This document shows positions 24,235-32,265 of a DNA stretch of 57,045 nucleotides, one piece after another; the first letter of the stretch is position 1, and the number at the start of each line of letters is the position of its first letter. The notes beneath the pieces were generated by a model. It was not told where the DNA came from and ran no database searches. It saw only the letters and a program-made list of their open reading frames with translations. The translations under genes and the position numbers were made by a program. The DNA lies in NCBI GenBank assembly GCA_021791055.1, contig JAJYXI010000039.1, positions 1 through 57,045 on the forward strand, read 5' to 3'. This stretch comes from Nitrospirota bacterium. Lineage in GTDB: Bacteria; Nitrospirota; Thermodesulfovibrionia; Thermodesulfovibrionales; Dissulfurispiraceae.

Positions 24235-25492
24235 CAACCACATAAGTATTCCGGTAGAAAGTGAAGATGCGGAGAGGAAGAATGCTATCCTTCTTCAATA
24301 TATCAAAGAGAAGGTAAACCAACTGCTGCAGATTATGGGTACAAAACCCCTGAGGGATGAAGAGCTTAATGACGAGAGTCTTATTGCCATAGACCCGATA
24401 GGCATCATCGCAGAATCCTTTGAGCAGGTGCTCGAGCATCTGAAGGAGAGCAACAGGCAGTTGCAGCTTGCGAGGGATTATCTGCAAGCTGTCTTTGATA
24501 CTGCCGGCGTGGGTATATCCATCATTGATCGGGACTTGAGAATTATCAAATGCAATGAAAAACAAAAAGAGCTTCTGGTAGCCGGTGTATCGCACATAGA
24601 AGGCAAACATTGCTATGAGGTTTATTGCGGAATAGACTCGCCTCCTTTGATATGCCCTGCCATAGAGACCCTGGAAATGGAGCGCCCTGTCTTTTTGAAA
24701 GAGGTAACCAAAAAGGGAAGGGTTTTTCAGATTGTCACATCCCCTCTTAGAGACAGTGCTGGAACAATCACAGGTGTTATTGAAGTATCCTTGGACATGA
24801 CAGAGAAGAAAAGGGCAGAGGAGGCAATGTGTCAGGCAGAAAAGCTGGCTGCTGTAGGGCAGCTTGCAGCAGGTATTGCACACGAAATAAACAATCCCCT
24901 CGGTAATATCCTCGGCTATGCCAAACTCCTCCTTATGGATCAATCCATTACAGAGGCACAGGGTGAGAAATTGAAGGTTATCGTAGAACAGGCAAACAAG
25001 GGGGGTCAGATTATCAAAGGGCTTCTGGAGTTTTCACGTCAAAAAGTGCCTGTTTTTGAAAAGGTTTCCCTTAACGAATGTGTTGAGAATGCCCTTCGGT
25101 CTCTGGGAAAAGGCAACAGTATAAGGGTTGTAAAGAGATTGGGCGATATTCCTTATGTGATGGCTGATCCGAGACAAATGGAACAGGTTTTCCATAATAT
25201 CCTTCTCAATGCCATACAGGCATTAGAGGGTAGTGGAGCAATAGAGATAGAAAGCAAGGTTATAGGCGGCTCAATAGAAGTTTCAGTAAGAGACAGCGGT
25301 CCGGGCATACCCAGAGAGCATTTGAGCAGAATCTTCGAGCCCTTCTTTACCACAAAGCCGGTGGGAAATGGCACCGGACTCGGCCTCAGCATCTGTTCCG
25401 AATTGGTGAAGAAGCATGGAGGTTCTATATTCGTGGAGAGTGAAATCGGCGGGGGGACCACATTTTCTATCATAATACCCATAGGGAGGTAG
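24215..25492 (+). CDS. PAS-domain histidine kinase
   Basis: A 425-residue soluble sensor kinase: helical N terminus, PAS domain (about residues 85-195), HisKA with H223 in GIAHEINNPLGN, and HATPase with DSGPGIP and GTGLGLSICSELVKKHGG. The PAS domain contains three Cys (C133, C138, C147; CYEVYCG...CPAI), a pattern suited to a redox or metal-thiolate signal. It overlaps the TusA-like gene and is followed 2 bp later by a sigma-54 activator, so it probably reports sulfur or redox state and controls the downstream sigma-54 operon. Signal identity is inference. Confidence 0.87.
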   Translation: MKTRRHDNHISIPVESEDAERKNAILLQYIKEKVNQLLQIMGTKPLRDEELNDESLIAIDPIGIIAESFEQVLEHLKESNRQLQLARDYLQAVFDTAGVGISIIDRDLRIIKCNEKQKELLVAGVSHIEGKHCYEVYCGIDSPPLICPAIETLEMERPVFLKEVTKKGRVFQIVTSPLRDSAGTITGVIEVSLDMTEKKRAEEAMCQAEKLAAVGQLAAGIAHEINNPLGNILGYAKLLLMDQSITEAQGEKLKVIVEQANKGGQIIKGLLEFSRQKVPVFEKVSLNECVENALRSLGKGNSIRVVKRLGDIPYVMADPRQMEQVFHNILLNAIQALEGSGAIEIESKVIGGSIEVSVRDSGPGIPREHLSRIFEPFFTTKPVGNGTGLGLSICSELVKKHGGSIFVESEIGGGTTFSIIIPIGR

Positions 25493-25494
25493 GC

Positions 25495-26832
25495 TTGTTT
25501 GATATTCTGGCAATAGAAGATGACCGGAGAATGAGGGAGCTCTTAATGGAGATACTCAGCCGTGACGGATGCTCTGTATTTACTGCAAAGAACGGGGAAG
25601 AAGGACTTGATTTTCTTGAGAGAAGGAATTTTGATCTTGTTATTACTGACCTCAAGATGCCTGATATAGACGGCATTACCATCCTCTCAAGGGCACGGGA
25701 GATCAATCCCGAGAGCCTGGTCATAGTAATCACCGCATACGGGACAGTGGAGTCCGCCATTGAGGCCATGAAATTAGGAGCCTATGACTACATCCAGAAG
25801 CCATTTGAGCCCGAGGAGCTGATGCTGGTTATAAAGAAGGCATTGGACTATAAAAGGCTCGCCGATGAGAACTTAAGATTATCAAGTCAGCTTGAGTCCT
25901 GCAGGTCAGAGGAACTGATAGGCACAAGCCCATCAATGGCGGAGGTCAAGAAACTTGTGGAGAGGATTGCGCCCCTCGACACCACTGTAATCATAGAAGG
26001 AGAGACAGGGACAGGGAAAAACCTTGTGGCAAAGACCATCCACAGGATAAGCAAAAGGTCATCCGGAAAATTTCTGAGCATAAACTGCGGGGCACTCACA
26101 GAGACACTCCTTGAATCAGAGCTATTCGGACACGAAAAAGGGGCATTTACCGGCGCCATAAAACAGAAGCAGGGCCTTTTTGAGGCTGCCCATGGGGGAA
26201 CACTATTCCTTGACGAGATAAACAATGCAAGCCTCAACATGCAGATAAAGCTCCTCAAGGTGCTGGAGGAAGGAAGGATTATGCGCATTGGCTCCACGGA
26301 ATCCGTGCCTGTGGATGTCCGCATCATTGCTGCAAGCAATATCCCCCTTAAAAAAGAGGTGGACGAAGGCAAGTTCAGGCAGGATCTGTACTATCGCCTT
26401 AAGGTGGTGACTGTTACCATGCCCTCCCTAAAGGAAAGGCGCGATGATATACCCCTTTTGGCACACCACTTCCTCGACAGGTATCGCGAGAGATTCGGCA
26501 AGGAGATTCAAGGCTTCACAACAGAGGCAATGGATACACTTCTGACATATGACTGGCCGGGCAATGTCAGGGAACTGGAACATGTCGTCGAGAGATCTGT
26601 TATCTTAGAGTATGGTAAAAAGATCGGTATATCTTCCCTTCCGGCAGAACTCCGTTCCCGGCCAAAAGAGATGGTATCGCCAAAAGGCATCATGCGGCTT
26701 GAAGATATGGAAAGGCAATTAATCCAATCCGCATTGAGGTTCTTTAACGGCAAAAGGGATTCGGCTGCCCGTGCACTCGGCATCAGTCTGACCACCCTCT
26801 GGAGAAAGCTCAAGAAATATAATCTCGACTGA
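25495..26832 (+). CDS. Sigma-54-dependent response regulator, NtrC family
   Basis: A 445-residue activator: receiver with D52 (VITDLKMPDIDG), AAA+ domain with EGETGTGKN Walker A, full ELFGHEKGAFTGA loop, GTLFLDEINNAS Walker B, and a C-terminal Fis-type helix-turn-helix (RDSAARALGISLTTLWRKLKKYN). TTG start at 25495, 4 nt after GGGAGGT. It follows the PAS kinase by 2 bp and lies 81 bp upstream of a near-consensus sigma-54 promoter, so it is the obvious candidate activator of the sulfur operon that begins at 26971. Confidence 0.93.
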   Translation: MFDILAIEDDRRMRELLMEILSRDGCSVFTAKNGEEGLDFLERRNFDLVITDLKMPDIDGITILSRAREINPESLVIVITAYGTVESAIEAMKLGAYDYIQKPFEPEELMLVIKKALDYKRLADENLRLSSQLESCRSEELIGTSPSMAEVKKLVERIAPLDTTVIIEGETGTGKNLVAKTIHRISKRSSGKFLSINCGALTETLLESELFGHEKGAFTGAIKQKQGLFEAAHGGTLFLDEINNASLNMQIKLLKVLEEGRIMRIGSTESVPVDVRIIAASNIPLKKEVDEGKFRQDLYYRLKVVTVTMPSLKERRDDIPLLAHHFLDRYRERFGKEIQGFTTEAMDTLLTYDWPGNVRELEHVVERSVILEYGKKIGISSLPAELRSRPKEMVSPKGIMRLEDMERQLIQSALRFFNGKRDSAARALGISLTTLWRKLKKYNLD

Positions 26833-26912
26833 TATTTCTTTCACTTTGAAATAATCTTTCGTTTTGAAATGCTCACCAATCAAACTTTTTAGGAATATCA
26901 CCATTTTTTCTC

Positions 26913-26928
26913 TGGCATACCTATTGCT
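26913..26928 (+). promoter_or_regulatory. Sigma-54 promoter of the sulfur operon
   Basis: TGGCATACCTATTGCT matches the -24/-12 consensus (GG and GC dinucleotides with correct 12-bp phasing). It lies 43 bp before the rhodanese start codon and downstream of a sigma-54 activator gene. Upstream activator sites were not identified with confidence. Confidence 0.85.
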
Positions 26929-26970
26929 TTACTGTTTTATCAATAATTTTTGCAAAGAGGGAGGTACGAG

Positions 26971-27969
26971 ATGAGTAAAAAAAGTCTATTAGCATTAGTA
27001 ATGATGGTAGCTTTTGTAGCTATTTCCGCAAATGCCTATGGATGGGCAAATCCGGATCTTCTCATGAACTCAGACGATGTGGAGAAGATTGCTGCAAAAC
27101 CTGACTGGGTAATCCTTGACTGCCGCGGTAAAGAGGCATATGGGAAAGAGCATATCCCCGGAGCCATAGTTCTTGATTGCAGGAAGGACCTGAGGGATGG
27201 GACAGAAAGGGTATTGAAGCCAGCACAGTTGGAAAAGATACTCGGGAATGCAGGCATTGGTAATGACAAGAATGTTGTTGTATATGGTGATGCAAAGGAT
27301 ATAGTCCATGCAAGTGTAGGATTCTGGATACTTGAATACATGGGGCATGATAAGACTCATTTTCTTGACGGAGGCCTCACTGAATGGAAAGCGGCTGGAA
27401 AACCTGTAACAACAGAGCCGAAGACATTACCGCCGGCAACATTCAAGGCTAAGGTTGTTCCATCAAGGTATTCCTCAACAGATGAGATTGTTAAGATTGC
27501 AAAGGGAGAGACAAAAGGTATTCAGGTTATAGATGCAAGGACGGAAAAGGAATACAATGGTAAAGAGTCCCGCTCCTTAAGGGGAGGCCGCGTTCCCAAT
27601 ACAACCATAAATGTATCCCACGAGCTTACATACGACAAGCGCACAGGAAAGCTGCTTCCTGAGAAGTTTTTAGAAAAATCTTACGGCAGTCTTGATAAGA
27701 ATAAAAGGACGGTAGGGTTGTGCCAGACAGGCTCACGCTCCACACTCACATATCTACAGTTGAGGCTTATGGGCTTTAAAGACCCTGCAAACTATGATGA
27801 TTCATGGATTGTGTACGGCAACAGCGTATATCCACCCTATCCAGTGGAGAACGAGCAGTGGATTAATATGGAAGGCCTTGTGAAAATGTCGGCAGACATA
27901 AAGAAGCTTAAAAAAGAGATCGCGGACCTGAGGAAAGAGTTAAATCTGCCGCCGAAAGAAGAGAAGTAA
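26971..27969 (+). CDS. Exported double-rhodanese sulfurtransferase
   Basis: A 332-residue periplasmic protein with a signal peptide (LLALVMMVAFVAISANAYG) and two rhodanese domains. The first (to about residue 145) has an active-site loop without Cys (VVYGDAKD), so is probably structural. The second has C251 in LCQTGSRSTLTYLQL, the sulfur-accepting Cys of thiosulfate or 3-mercaptopyruvate sulfurtransferases. A charged C-terminal helix follows (KKLKKEIADLRKEL), perhaps for oligomerisation. It is the first gene after the sigma-54 promoter. It would transfer sulfane sulfur outside the cytoplasm, upstream of the carriers and YeeE transporter encoded in the same operon. ATG 26971 follows GGGAGGT. 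Confidence 0.9.
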   Translation: MSKKSLLALVMMVAFVAISANAYGWANPDLLMNSDDVEKIAAKPDWVILDCRGKEAYGKEHIPGAIVLDCRKDLRDGTERVLKPAQLEKILGNAGIGNDKNVVVYGDAKDIVHASVGFWILEYMGHDKTHFLDGGLTEWKAAGKPVTTEPKTLPPATFKAKVVPSRYSSTDEIVKIAKGETKGIQVIDARTEKEYNGKESRSLRGGRVPNTTINVSHELTYDKRTGKLLPEKFLEKSYGSLDKNKRTVGLCQTGSRSTLTYLQLRLMGFKDPANYDDSWIVYGNSVYPPYPVENEQWINMEGLVKMSADIKKLKKEIADLRKELNLPPKEEK

Positions 27970-27988
27970 GGAGATTGCAGAGGTCGAC

Positions 27989-28537
27989 ATGGGTGAACAA
28001 ATAAAAATAGTTCCGCTTGGTGAAGTTGATGGGGGTATTATGATGGAGGTTGCAACTCAGGTCAGTATGACATTAGGAATAACCGCAATAGTTGACGAGA
28101 TGCAGCACTATCATGAATCTGCCTATAACCATCAGCGGGGACAATATTCTGCTGAAAGTTTCCTGAAATTTTTGGATGCGCCGAAGGAAGGAAGCATCAG
28201 GGTGCTCGGTATCACCGATGTTGACCTCTACATTCCGGATTTAAATTATGTGTTCGGCCTTGCAGACGAATCACGCGATGTCTCTCTTATCTCTATTTCA
28301 AGGTTTAAAAAAGGAAATGGGAAGGTGGTTGAGAGGGCTGTCAAAACTGCAGTCCATGAGCTTGGGCACACATACGGACTTGTCCATTGTCATGACAACA
28401 AATGCGTTATGTATTTTTCCTATAACCTTTCGGATACCGATTATAAGGGAAAAGAATTCTGCATTAAATGTCAGAAGACATTGGATAAAAGTAAGAATCT
28501 ATTTCGCGGGGAAACGATGTTTCCCGCGCTAAGGTGA
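27989..28537 (+). CDS. amzA: Archaemetzincin-family metalloprotease
   Basis: A 182-residue archaemetzincin. The extended zinc motif HELGHTYGLVHC begins at H123 (E124, H127 and H133 as ligands and catalytic base), followed by the structural zinc-binding CxxxxC and CxxC set (CHDNKC...CIKCQ), as in the AmzA family (HExxHxxGxxHCx4CxMx17CxxC). It is complete and apparently active. No signal peptide, so cytoplasmic. Its presence inside a sulfur-transfer operon is unexpected; role unknown. It begins 19 bp after the rhodanese gene. Confidence 0.93.
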   Translation: MGEQIKIVPLGEVDGGIMMEVATQVSMTLGITAIVDEMQHYHESAYNHQRGQYSAESFLKFLDAPKEGSIRVLGITDVDLYIPDLNYVFGLADESRDVSLISISRFKKGNGKVVERAVKTAVHELGHTYGLVHCHDNKCVMYFSYNLSDTDYKGKEFCIKCQKTLDKSKNLFRGETMFPALR

Positions 28538-28544
28538 AGGGCGC

Positions 28545-28847
28545 ATGAAACTTGGTATCTTAGTGAACACAGACAAAAACCTCGCTCATATATTGGGCAT
28601 CACAAAGGCAGCAATAGATAAGGGGCATGAGGTCATAATATTTAATATGGATGATGGGACCAGACTTCTGAGCGAACCTGCCTTCAGGACATTATGCAGC
28701 ACAAAAAGCGTTTCCATGAGCTTTTGCGACCACAGCACCCATGTCCTTAATGTATCAAAGGAAGGTATTCCTGATGAGATAGTCTGCGGCAGCCAATACA
28801 ACAATGCTGTCATGAACCATGATGCAGATAAGGTCATTGTTTTATAG
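28545..28847 (+). CDS. DsrE-like protein
   Basis: A 100-residue Rossmann-like small protein of the DsrE/DsrF-like fold (MKLGILVNTDKNLAHILGITKAAIDKGHEVIIFNMDDGTRLL). It carries three Cys (C51, C61, C81); in DsrE a central Cys carries persulfide. Start 8 bp after the archaemetzincin stop. It is the first of three adjacent small proteins (this, 28859-29140 and 29150-29320) that resemble the DsrE, DsrF and DsrH subunits of the TusBCD/DsrEFH sulfur relay. Confidence 0.7.
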   Translation: MKLGILVNTDKNLAHILGITKAAIDKGHEVIIFNMDDGTRLLSEPAFRTLCSTKSVSMSFCDHSTHVLNVSKEGIPDEIVCGSQYNNAVMNHDADKVIVL

Positions 28848-28858
28848 GGAGGACAGAA

Positions 28859-29140
28859 GTGGACGCAAAGAAAATAGCCGTAATCGTTAGGAACAGACAG
28901 TCAGAGGCATTCAGGATGAGCGTTGGTCTCACTGTCCTTGACGACATAATAGATGTTTTTATAACAGAGCCTATCAAGGATGATAAGGAGACCCTTACTC
29001 AACTTGAGGGGGTAAAGGAGATGAAGGAACTGGGCATCATAAATCTCTTCACAACTGTTAAAGGGACAGGCTTTGAATTTATAACCGTAGAAGATATGGC
29101 AGGGAGACTGCTCGAGCATGACAACATTTTGCCGTATTAG
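28859..29140 (+). CDS. DsrF/TusC-like protein
   Basis: A 93-residue protein of similar fold to DsrE (KKIAVIVRNRQSEAFRMSVGLTVLDDIIDVFITEPI...GIINLFTTVKGTGFEFITVEDMAGRLLEHDNILPY). No Cys is present, so it would not itself carry sulfur; TusC/DsrF also usually lacks the active Cys. GTG start at 28859 with AGGGAGG upstream. Position between DsrE-like and the short DsrH-like gene supports the role of a structural subunit. Confidence 0.55.
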   Translation: MDAKKIAVIVRNRQSEAFRMSVGLTVLDDIIDVFITEPIKDDKETLTQLEGVKEMKELGIINLFTTVKGTGFEFITVEDMAGRLLEHDNILPY

Positions 29141-29149
29141 GGAGGATAA

Positions 29150-29320
29150 ATGAAGGTTTTGCATCTGCTTAAATCCGAGCCTGACGAAACTACAAGGAAA
29201 ATAATGGAAATACATAAGGCAGAAAATGATGTGAAGGTCATTGACCTTACAAAGGGCGATTTTTCTTATGAGAGTATCATAGAGGACATATTTAGTTATG
29301 ACAAAGTCATATCGTGGTAA
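29150..29320 (+). CDS. DsrH/TusB-like short protein
   Basis: A 56-residue protein with the start of a DsrH/TusB-like fold: MKVLHLLKSEPDETTRKIMEIHKAENDVKVIDLTKGDFSYESIIEDIFSYDKVISW. Length is about half of a normal TusB (about 95 residues), so the family link is tentative. AGGGAGG precedes ATG 29150 by 5 nt. It ends at the natural TAA with no sign of frameshift. It completes an apparent E-F-H-like trio. Confidence 0.55.
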   Translation: MKVLHLLKSEPDETTRKIMEIHKAENDVKVIDLTKGDFSYESIIEDIFSYDKVISW

Positions 29321-29353
29321 TAAAACTGCAATAAAAAATAAAGGAGGGCAGAA

Positions 29354-29518
29354 ATGGGTGAGGTAAGGGGAGGTCTGACATTACCATGGCTTTGGGTGGC
29401 TGTTGTTATTGCCTTTTTAGCATTGGGCTTTATACTGCCACCCCTTGATAAACCATTAAGGGACCTTGCTAAGCAGGCAGAGCAGATGAAGACAATGCAG
29501 GAGACCACTTCTCAGTAA
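29354..29518 (+). CDS. Small single-span membrane protein
   Basis: A 54-residue protein with one strongly hydrophobic segment (LPWLWVAVVIAFLALGFILPPL, about residues 10-31) and a soluble, helical C-terminal tail rich in Gln, Glu and Lys. GGAGG precedes the ATG. It lies between the DsrEFH-like genes and the exported GGC-tail protein. Could anchor the sulfur-relay proteins to the membrane; that is inference. Confidence 0.6.
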   Translation: MGEVRGGLTLPWLWVAVVIAFLALGFILPPLDKPLRDLAKQAEQMKTMQETTSQ

Positions 29519-29556
29519 GACTTTTTAGACAAAATATCAATATGGAGGTATAAGAG

Positions 29557-30033
29557 ATGAAAACGAAAAAGACAATAGTATTGGCGGTTATGCTGTCACT
29601 GGCATTTTTGACAATGCCTTTGATAAGCGGAATCAAAAAGACACAGACAACGGTGTCTCTGGTATCCGAAGCACATGCCGAGGATGTTAAGGGTTTTAAA
29701 TGGATTCCGAGAAGGCCCGGGATTACAAGGGCGCAGATAGCCCTCGGAAGGGCTGTTACAATACCCTTTGAATTTACAGTTACAGAAAATGTGAAAAAGG
29801 TGAGGTTTGAATTGCCAAAGAAATTTGTAGACCTCGGCATTGATATTCTGGAAGACGAAGTGGCTGTTAAGGGCGGTAAAGCTTCGTCATCCGTGGCGTT
29901 CACTGTGCCACCTGGAAAACCATTGGGCAAGTTTGACATGGTGGTTACGGCAAAGGATGCAGCAACAGGAAAAGAGATAGGCAAAGGCACAATACAGTTT
30001 ATGCTTCTACCGCCGGGTGTAGGTGGATGTTAG
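29557..30033 (+). CDS. Exported Ig-like carrier candidate with C-terminal GGC
   Basis: A 158-residue protein with a Sec signal peptide (KKTIVLAVMLSLAFLTMPL..., cleavage probably near SEAHAE), then a beta-rich domain (AVTIPFEFTVTENVKKVRFELP...GGKASSSVAFTVPPGKPLGKFDMVVTAKD...KGTIQFMLLP). The last residues are PPGVGGC, so the chain ends in Gly-Gly-Cys. This recalls SoxY, whose C-terminal GGCGG swinging arm carries the thiosulfate-derived intermediate. The only Cys of the mature protein is this terminal one. Placement next to exported rhodanese and YeeE supports a sulfur-carrier role. SoxY homology is not established. Confidence 0.65.
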   Translation: MKTKKTIVLAVMLSLAFLTMPLISGIKKTQTTVSLVSEAHAEDVKGFKWIPRRPGITRAQIALGRAVTIPFEFTVTENVKKVRFELPKKFVDLGIDILEDEVAVKGGKASSSVAFTVPPGKPLGKFDMVVTAKDAATGKEIGKGTIQFMLLPPGVGGC

Positions 30034-30063
30034 AAGACTTCTATACCAAAGAGGAGGAACGAT

Positions 30064-31464
30064 ATGAGTGATTTCGGCATAAAAGGCTGGTGGGACTCAT
30101 GGTACAAAAAATTCTTCAGGGAAAAATGGCCTCTCTGGATAGCAGCTATATTTATGGCGCTTTCAGGGATAATAGCATACGGAGTAGCCGTATGGTCCCT
30201 GTCAAGGACGGTAACCGGAGAGAACCCTTATGATCAGGCAAAACCCCTTGGAACATTTCTCGGATTAAAGGAACTCGGAGGCATTATCAACAGCTTCTTC
30301 GGCAAGATAGGTCTGCCTCACTATCCTTTCAACGGCTATATATGGCCTGACGGGCAGACAATAAACTATTTTGTCCAGTATCCTAATCCGTTCCTTGAGC
30401 CGACAGCAGGGACTATGCTCGGCATACTCTTCGGGGGGCTTATCGCTGCACTTTTAGCAAAGGAGTTCGCACTCAAGGTGCCTCTTGACAAGACGGAGTA
30501 CGGACTTGCGCTTTCCGGCGGTGTGATGATGGGAATAGGCGCGGTCTTTATGTTCGGTTGTCCCCTGGTAAGCACAACTAATATAGGCGCCATGGGTGTT
30601 CAGGCTATTGAAATGGTTATAGGTATGACCATAGGTTCATTCTTTGGAGCAAAGATAATTATCTGGCTCGAGAAGCGAAGGCTGGCATCCCTGGCATGCG
30701 CTGCTGATGGCGCAGGCTATAGGCCATTAATGCATTTTGAAAAGACAAAGACCATATGGCCAAAGATGCCGGCCAATGCAGACGGAGGCGAACCGTTTGG
30801 CATAAGATTTCAGCCTGTAATGGCAATAATCCTTACTCTTGTCATGTTCATTGTTTTGGCACGGTTTACCAAAATCGGCTACCCTGCCCTCTCCATGTCA
30901 TTTCTGGCAGCAACACTTACGGGCTTTGCCATGCAGAGGGGAGGCATGTGCTTTGCCTATGCATACAGGGAGCCCTTTTTAACAGGCTTCAGCGATATGT
31001 CGAGGGCAATGGCGCTTCTCTACGCACTGTTGGTAATAGGTTTTCTTCCATTCAAGCTCCTTGGCTCCGTGTCCCCTGATATTGCCTATGCCGAGATATT
31101 CGCCATAAGCCCTGCCGGCATAGGGATACTCATCGGTTCAGCCCTGTTCGGACTCGGCATGGCGCTCAACGGCGCATGCGTCAGCGACAGCCTCTGGAGA
31201 ACTGCCGAGGGACAGGTAAAAATATGGGTAGGTCTCTTAACACTCATCTGCGTTTCCTCATGGTTATTCCCGATGAGGGAGGAGGCATGGTTCAAGACCA
31301 TCTTTGCACCGTACGGTTCAAAGAATATAACGGATGTGTATCTGCCCCAGATATTCGGGAGCTATCCCATAGCGGTCGTTTTTACAATAAGTGTAGTGCT
31401 TTTATGGGCGCTCGTGATGACATGGTTTGCAGGCAGGACATTCAAAAGATATATGGAAGAATAA
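30064..31464 (+). CDS. YeeE/YedE-family transporter, large form
   Basis: A 466-residue membrane protein with about 12 transmembrane segments. Two YeeE/YedE repeats are seen: GVMMGIGAVFMFGCPLVSTTNIG (near residue 165), a second with QRGGMCFAYAYREPFLTGFSDMSRA, and GLGMALNGACVSDSLWRTAEG near residue 365. Conserved Cys within these loops can relay thiosulfate or persulfide. The first repeat has GC instead of the usual GGC. It is followed 12 bp later by tusA, the normal pairing. Transports a sulfur anion, likely thiosulfate, into the cytoplasm. Confidence 0.88.
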   Translation: MSDFGIKGWWDSWYKKFFREKWPLWIAAIFMALSGIIAYGVAVWSLSRTVTGENPYDQAKPLGTFLGLKELGGIINSFFGKIGLPHYPFNGYIWPDGQTINYFVQYPNPFLEPTAGTMLGILFGGLIAALLAKEFALKVPLDKTEYGLALSGGVMMGIGAVFMFGCPLVSTTNIGAMGVQAIEMVIGMTIGSFFGAKIIIWLEKRRLASLACAADGAGYRPLMHFEKTKTIWPKMPANADGGEPFGIRFQPVMAIILTLVMFIVLARFTKIGYPALSMSFLAATLTGFAMQRGGMCFAYAYREPFLTGFSDMSRAMALLYALLVIGFLPFKLLGSVSPDIAYAEIFAISPAGIGILIGSALFGLGMALNGACVSDSLWRTAEGQVKIWVGLLTLICVSSWLFPMREEAWFKTIFAPYGSKNITDVYLPQIFGSYPIAVVFTISVVLLWALVMTWFAGRTFKRYMEE

Positions 31465-31476
31465 AAGGAGGTTAAA

Positions 31477-31713
31477 ATGACAACAGAAGCCAAAATCGAT
31501 AAAGTCCTCGATGTAAAAGGTCTGGTATGCCCGAGACCGATGGTAATGACCATGAATACATTAAAGACAATGGAAAAGGGGCAGGTTCTTCATGTTCTGG
31601 CAAATGACAGCAGCACCAAGCACAGTATCCCGGCCCTCTGCGAGAGGAGCGGCTATAAACTTGTGGAGATGAAAGACGAGGCTGGTACTATCAGCTTCAT
31701 AATTCAAAAATAA
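31477..31713 (+). CDS. tusA: TusA-family sulfur carrier
   Basis: A 78-residue TusA with the full Cys-Pro-x-Pro motif (LVCPRPMV, C18) and the conserved fold (LKTMEKGQVLHVLANDSSTKHSIPALCERSGYKLVE). It receives sulfane sulfur as a persulfide and passes it on; the preceding YeeE gene suggests it takes sulfur released on the cytoplasmic side. AAGGAGG precedes the start. It is the second TusA-type gene in the window, and unlike the first (23956) has the standard CPxP. Confidence 0.93.
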   Translation: MTTEAKIDKVLDVKGLVCPRPMVMTMNTLKTMEKGQVLHVLANDSSTKHSIPALCERSGYKLVEMKDEAGTISFIIQK

Positions 31714-31738
31714 CCGGGCAGAAGTAATTGGAGGTTCT

Positions 31739-32194
31739 ATGTATAAGAATATTTTATTGCCGACAGACGGCTCGGAACTCTCGGAGGATGCCATAAAGAG
31801 CGGTATCAGCCTTGCTAAGTTCCTTAACGCAAGGGTTACAGGGCTTTATGTAATACCAAAACCAACCTCAGGCGACATATGGGATGTATGGGCGCCTGAG
31901 AACACAGAAGAAGGAAGGATGTTCAGGACTAAATTTCAGGCATCGTTTGAGTGTATAGCAACAAGATACATATCAGTAATTGAGAATGCAGCAAAAGAGG
32001 CAGGAGTCCCCTGCGAATGCATCTATGTAACAGGCGAATATCCGTCTGATGAGATAATAAAAGCAGCAGAAGGCAAGGGCTGCGACCTCATCTTTATGGC
32101 ATCCCACGGCAAGAGAGGTATAGGTGCTATCCTCGGAAGCGTGACAACAAAGGTTTTGGCGAGTTCTAAAATTTCTGTTTTAGTGCATCGCTAA
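31739..32194 (+). CDS. Universal stress protein, UspA family
   Basis: A 151-residue UspA with the ATP-binding type motif near its C terminus (ASHGKRGIGAILGSVTTKVLASS, the Gx2Gx9GS pattern) and N-terminal NILLPTDGSELSEDAIKSGISLAK. Last gene of the operon, followed by a strong terminator. UspA proteins bind ATP and assist stress survival; no specific link to sulfur is known. Confidence 0.93.
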   Translation: MYKNILLPTDGSELSEDAIKSGISLAKFLNARVTGLYVIPKPTSGDIWDVWAPENTEEGRMFRTKFQASFECIATRYISVIENAAKEAGVPCECIYVTGEYPSDEIIKAAEGKGCDLIFMASHGKRGIGAILGSVTTKVLASSKISVLVHR

Positions 32195-32236
32195 AAGCAA
32201 GAGGCGGGACCTCAGGAACCCTCCATTCCGCCAATT

Positions 32237-32265
32237 GGGCGAACCATAGTGTTCGCCCTTTTTTT
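32237..32265 (+). terminator. Intrinsic terminator of the sulfur operon
   Basis: GGGCGAAC (32237-32244), a 6-nt loop, GTTCGCCC (32251-32258), then a run of seven T (32259-32265). A perfect rho-independent terminator after the UspA gene; the convergent trpC stop lies at its end. Confidence 0.92.

Noticed and set aside
24197-24943. Long minus-strand frame (248 codons) opposite the PAS kinase
   Set aside because: Shadow of the plus-strand TusA-like and kinase genes, with no recognisable protein.
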